Origin: Chloroflexota bacterium
GTDB taxonomy: Bacteria; Chloroflexota; UBA6077; CF-72
Direction: 5' to 3'
NCBI GenBank assembly: GCA_019242065.1
Contig: JAFAWJ010001010.1
Span: 1 to 7,425 of the forward strand
Length of the DNA: 7,425 nt
In this document: positions 5,845-7,425 of the stretch, one piece after another
Layout: every line of letters starts with the position of its first letter
Position numbering within the stretch: position 1 is the first letter of the stretch
The notes under the pieces: generated by a model
What the model was told of the DNA's origin: nothing
Database searches by the model: none
What the model saw: the letters and a program-made list of their open reading frames with translations, nothing else
Position numbers and translations under genes: made by a program

Positions 5845-6029
5845 CGGCATTTCTAATAGTCAGCTAACTTTGTGGTGAATGTCGTGTCGCGACATACTCG
5901 TGCGACGTCAACTTCTCGGTTCTAATGGTTGGCCTCGGTACCGCGCTCACGCGTTGGCGATGGGCCCTGGAAGACGCGCCGAATGTCGCTGTCGGCCCCG
6001 CATCGGCGACGAGATGGCCGAGGGGACCG
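5845..6029. other. Non-coding stretch between mini-ORF and hairpin
   Basis: No gene is supported here. A perfect 10-base palindrome (TGTCGCGACA, 5885-5894) stands in a segment rich in GTCG/CGAC units and could be an operator or part of an RNA stem. If the minus-strand mini-ORF is transcribed through to the hairpin at 5811-5844, this would be the body of that leader or small RNA. No known riboswitch consensus was recognised by eye. Confidence 0.4.
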
Positions 6030-6083
6030 CTATCTGTCGACCTGCCACATGCAGTTCAGCAGGTGGGTGGCTCGCAGATTCAT
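6030..6083 (-). CDS. Candidate 17-residue leader peptide or small ORF
   Basis: On the minus strand AGGAGGT (6095-6089), a near-perfect Shine-Dalgarno, is followed after 5 bases by an ATG at 6083. The reading frame encodes MNLRATHLLNCMWQVDR and ends in TAG at 6032-6030. Thirteen of the 16 sense codons after the ATG end in G or C, like the surrounding real genes. The peptide matches no family I know. The ribosome site is stronger than those of most large genes in the window. About 185 bases downstream on the same strand lies the terminator-like hairpin, then the zinc-ribbon gene. That layout fits a leader peptide of an attenuated operon or a small RNA carrying a short ORF. A chance match cannot be excluded. 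Confidence 0.4.
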   Translation of the reverse strand: MNLRATHLLNCMWQVDR

Positions 6084-6218
6084 CACGTACCTCCTGATCA
6101 CTTGCTTCACTATTACCTTAACACCGTTGGCCCTACTTGGGGGTTACAGACAGGTAAACCAGGTTTCAGTTTGGCGACGAGGTTCACAGCCAGGTCGACC
6201 GCGAGTTACGGTGTGTGT
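6084..6218. promoter_or_regulatory. Probable divergent promoter region with a dyad
   Basis: This AT-richer patch separates the minus-strand mini-ORF from the plus-strand 111-residue protein gene. On the minus strand TAAGGT and TAATAG (within 6108-6118) are possible -10 boxes, but no good -35 hexamer pairs with them. An imperfect inverted repeat GGTTAC at 6142-6147 and GTAAACC at 6154-6160, with one extra A, could be an operator. No Shine-Dalgarno precedes the plus-strand ATG at 6219. Promoter positions remain unresolved. Confidence 0.3.
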
Positions 6219-6554
6219 ATGACCAGCACATCCGACGATTACTCCGCGTCAGACTGGACGCAGCACAGCATGTTGAATGACCTTCTCCAGCAGAAGTGGC
6301 TCCTGGCCGGCGGGGCGGTGTTTATCGGTGCGTTGTGGTGGCTCCTGTCACGTCGTTCCTCGCGAGAGGAACAGGCGGCGCGCAACCTGGTGCGCGACTG
6401 GCGGAACGTCGACGGCCCGACCGACGTCCGCGACCTGCTGGGTGAAAATCTGCCGACGATCTTGCGCCCGGCGTTGCTGATGGGTCTGGCCGAAATCGAA
6501 AACGTCGTTCACCGCTGGTTCCGCCAGGTCGAGCGCGAGATTCGTCGCCTCTAA
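6219..6554 (+). CDS. Small single-pass membrane protein of unknown function
   Basis: With the ATG at 6219 the product has 111 residues. An acidic, polar N-terminus (1-25) is followed by one membrane helix at about 26-43 (KWLLAGGAVFIGALWWLL) and a basic SRRSSR stop-transfer signal. Then comes a soluble helical part with LVRDWRNVDGPTDVRDLLGE and a C-terminal helix IENVVHRWFRQVEREIRRL. Basic residues after the helix suggest the C-terminal part is cytoplasmic. I do not recognise the family. The frame is open back to 5925, but that part lacks coding character. No Shine-Dalgarno is visible, so the exact start is uncertain; the ATG at 6270 is an alternative that would begin just before the helix. 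The ATG forms an ATGA overlap with a doubtful 57-codon ORF upstream. The stop lies 7 bases from that of the convergent isomerase gene. Confidence 0.72.
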   Translation: MTSTSDDYSASDWTQHSMLNDLLQQKWLLAGGAVFIGALWWLLSRRSSREEQAARNLVRDWRNVDGPTDVRDLLGENLPTILRPALLMGLAEIENVVHRWFRQVEREIRRL

Positions 6555-6561
6555 GAGCCGT

Positions 6562-7425
6562 TCAGGATGAAACGAGGATCCCCTCGGCCACGCCAAAGAC
6601 GCCCAGTGGCTCGAGTATGTCGAGCGCCTGGGTGATCTGCGCCGCGGTGACCGTGCGATGCAACTCGAGCGTGCGCAGCGTGTCTGGCTTGAGGTAGCGG
6701 CCGAGCATGGCGAAGTCGGTCGTACCCTGTCCAGGCGCCTGATGATCGCGGCCGTCGCGCGTATCGTGGATGTGCATGCCGACGATGCGCGCGCCCCAGC
6801 GCCGTAGGTACTCCTCGTGTTCGACGAACCCCAGGTACTCCAGCTTGGCGCCGTGTCCGGCATCGTGCCAGTAGCCGACTGGTAGTCCGTCACATGCCCC
6901 CAGGACCTCGGCGTACTCGTCCAGGCTGGGGATCTCGAAGTAGCCATCGCGACACTCGACGCCAACTTTGACACCCGTATCCCGCGCGTGTTCGCCCAGA
7001 CTGCGGATGCTTTCGACGGCCGCCGCCAGGTGCGGACCTTTGTGGGCTTCGCGTTCCTGCCAGGCCTGATCCCGCAGCTTGAGATGTTCGTCCGAGAGCC
7101 GCCCGCTACGAGCGATGACGTCGAACAGCGTCCGCTGGCGCGAGATCACGCCCGTATTGCCCAGATGGACCACGATGGCGCGCGCGCCGAATTCGGCGGC
7201 CGCGTCGATACTGCGTTTGTGCGCATCCACCGAACGCTGGCGCTCGTCGGGGTTCGTCGAGGCCAGTCCGTCACCCACGGGCGTGCTGACCGGACACGGC
7301 GCGTGCAGGCTTCCAATCTCGACATCGCGTCGCCTGGCTTCTTCGGCGAGGGCGCGCAAGTTGTCCGGGTTGTAGTGCTGGTAGGCCTCCAGACGATGGA
7401 AGCCGAGGTTGCGATGTTCGTCGAG
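6562..7425 (-). CDS. Sugar phosphate isomerase/epimerase-like TIM barrel, 5' end missing
   Basis: The minus strand is open from the right edge to a TGA at 6564-6562, giving 287 codons without a start, so the N-terminus lies outside the window. The sequence fits the xylose isomerase-like TIM-barrel family (AP endonuclease 2 superfamily). It has an early LGFHRLEAYQHY strand, SLHAP, VHLGNTG, GVKVGVECRDG with a likely metal-binding Glu, YWHDAGHG with Asp and His, GMHIHDTRDGRDHQAPGQGTTDF with His and Asp, and a final LELH with Glu. These residues are typical ligands of the divalent metal in the active site. Members isomerise or epimerise sugars or dehydrate inosose; the sequence alone does not give the substrate. 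A TTG at 7359 could be misread as a start, but homologous barrel sequence continues before it. The enzyme is probably cytoplasmic, with no signal peptide visible in the part present. Confidence 0.85.
   Translation of the reverse strand, partial: LDEHRNLGFHRLEAYQHYNPDNLRALAEEARRRDVEIGSLHAPCPVSTPVGDGLASTNPDERQRSVDAHKRSIDAAAEFGARAIVVHLGNTGVISRQRTLFDVIARSGRLSDEHLKLRDQAWQEREAHKGPHLAAAVESIRSLGEHARDTGVKVGVECRDGYFEIPSLDEYAEVLGACDGLPVGYWHDAGHGAKLEYLGFVEHEEYLRRWGARIVGMHIHDTRDGRDHQAPGQGTTDFAMLGRYLKPDTLRTLELHRTVTAAQITQALDILEPLGVFGVAEGILVSS

Noticed and set aside
5925..6218. 98-codon extension of the 111-residue membrane protein
   Set aside because: The extension lacks coding composition and domain character, and covers the region with the hairpin-linked mini-ORF and the AT-richer promoter patch.
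5610..6218. tRNA, tmRNA, RNase P, SRP RNA or known riboswitch in the large gap
   Set aside because: No T-loop, CCA end or other family landmark was found by eye on either strand. A covariance-model search would be needed to exclude divergent forms.
6348..6974. 208-codon minus-strand frame across the isomerase and membrane-protein genes
   Set aside because: It crosses two recognisable genes in another frame and has the Ser/Arg/Thr-rich composition of a shadow.
1..7425. CRISPR array, insertion sequence, prophage or defence genes
   Set aside because: No regularly spaced repeats, transposase or recombinase motifs, or phage proteins were seen. The genes are core metabolism and housekeeping.

Overview
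This window is GC-rich bacterial chromosome with tightly packed genes. The content is ordinary housekeeping: methionine synthesis, ribosomal protein bS21, a receiver-domain regulator, a zinc-ribbon protein and a sugar-isomerase-like TIM barrel. Gene order and protein style (the metX-metY-CoA-binding cassette, a small double zinc-ribbon protein beside rpsU, strong C/G bias at third codon positions) suggest Chloroflexota (Thermomicrobia-like) or a relative. That placement is inferred from family knowledge, not from a database search. No insertion sequence, phage gene, CRISPR array, tRNA or rRNA was seen.

Left part (1-3291). The 5' end of an acyl-CoA dehydrogenase gene runs leftward out of the window. 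Divergent from it is a three-gene rightward operon: metX (homoserine O-acyltransferase), metY (PLP-dependent O-acylhomoserine sulfhydrylase) and a small CoA-binding Rossmann protein. The genes overlap by 1 and 4 bases, so they are very probably co-transcribed and translationally coupled. MetX activates homoserine with an acyl-CoA, and MetY replaces the acyl group with sulfide to give homocysteine. The third protein is plausibly tied to this CoA-linked step, but its function is unproven.

Middle part (3306-5609), all leftward. In order of transcription it holds a zinc-ribbon protein with two Cys4 sites, bS21 (rpsU) preceded by a foldable 101-base leader, an uncharacterised 157-residue protein, a stand-alone response-regulator receiver domain with a recognisable promoter and Shine-Dalgarno (SD) site, and a single-pass membrane protein with an extracytoplasmic NTF2/IMS-like domain.

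Right part (5610-7425). A roughly 610-base stretch lacks any convincing large gene and is the least explained region. On the minus strand it holds a 17-codon ORF with a near-perfect SD site. Some 185 bases further down that strand is a perfect 10-bp stem followed by a T-rich tract. Together these look like a leader-peptide/attenuator or a small-RNA unit upstream of the zinc-ribbon gene. After it come a rightward gene for a 111-residue single-pass membrane protein of unknown function and, convergent with it, a 5'-truncated sugar phosphate isomerase/epimerase-family gene that runs off the right edge.

I found no clear new multi-gene system. The best candidate for something undescribed is the minus-strand leader or small-RNA unit at about 5811-6120.
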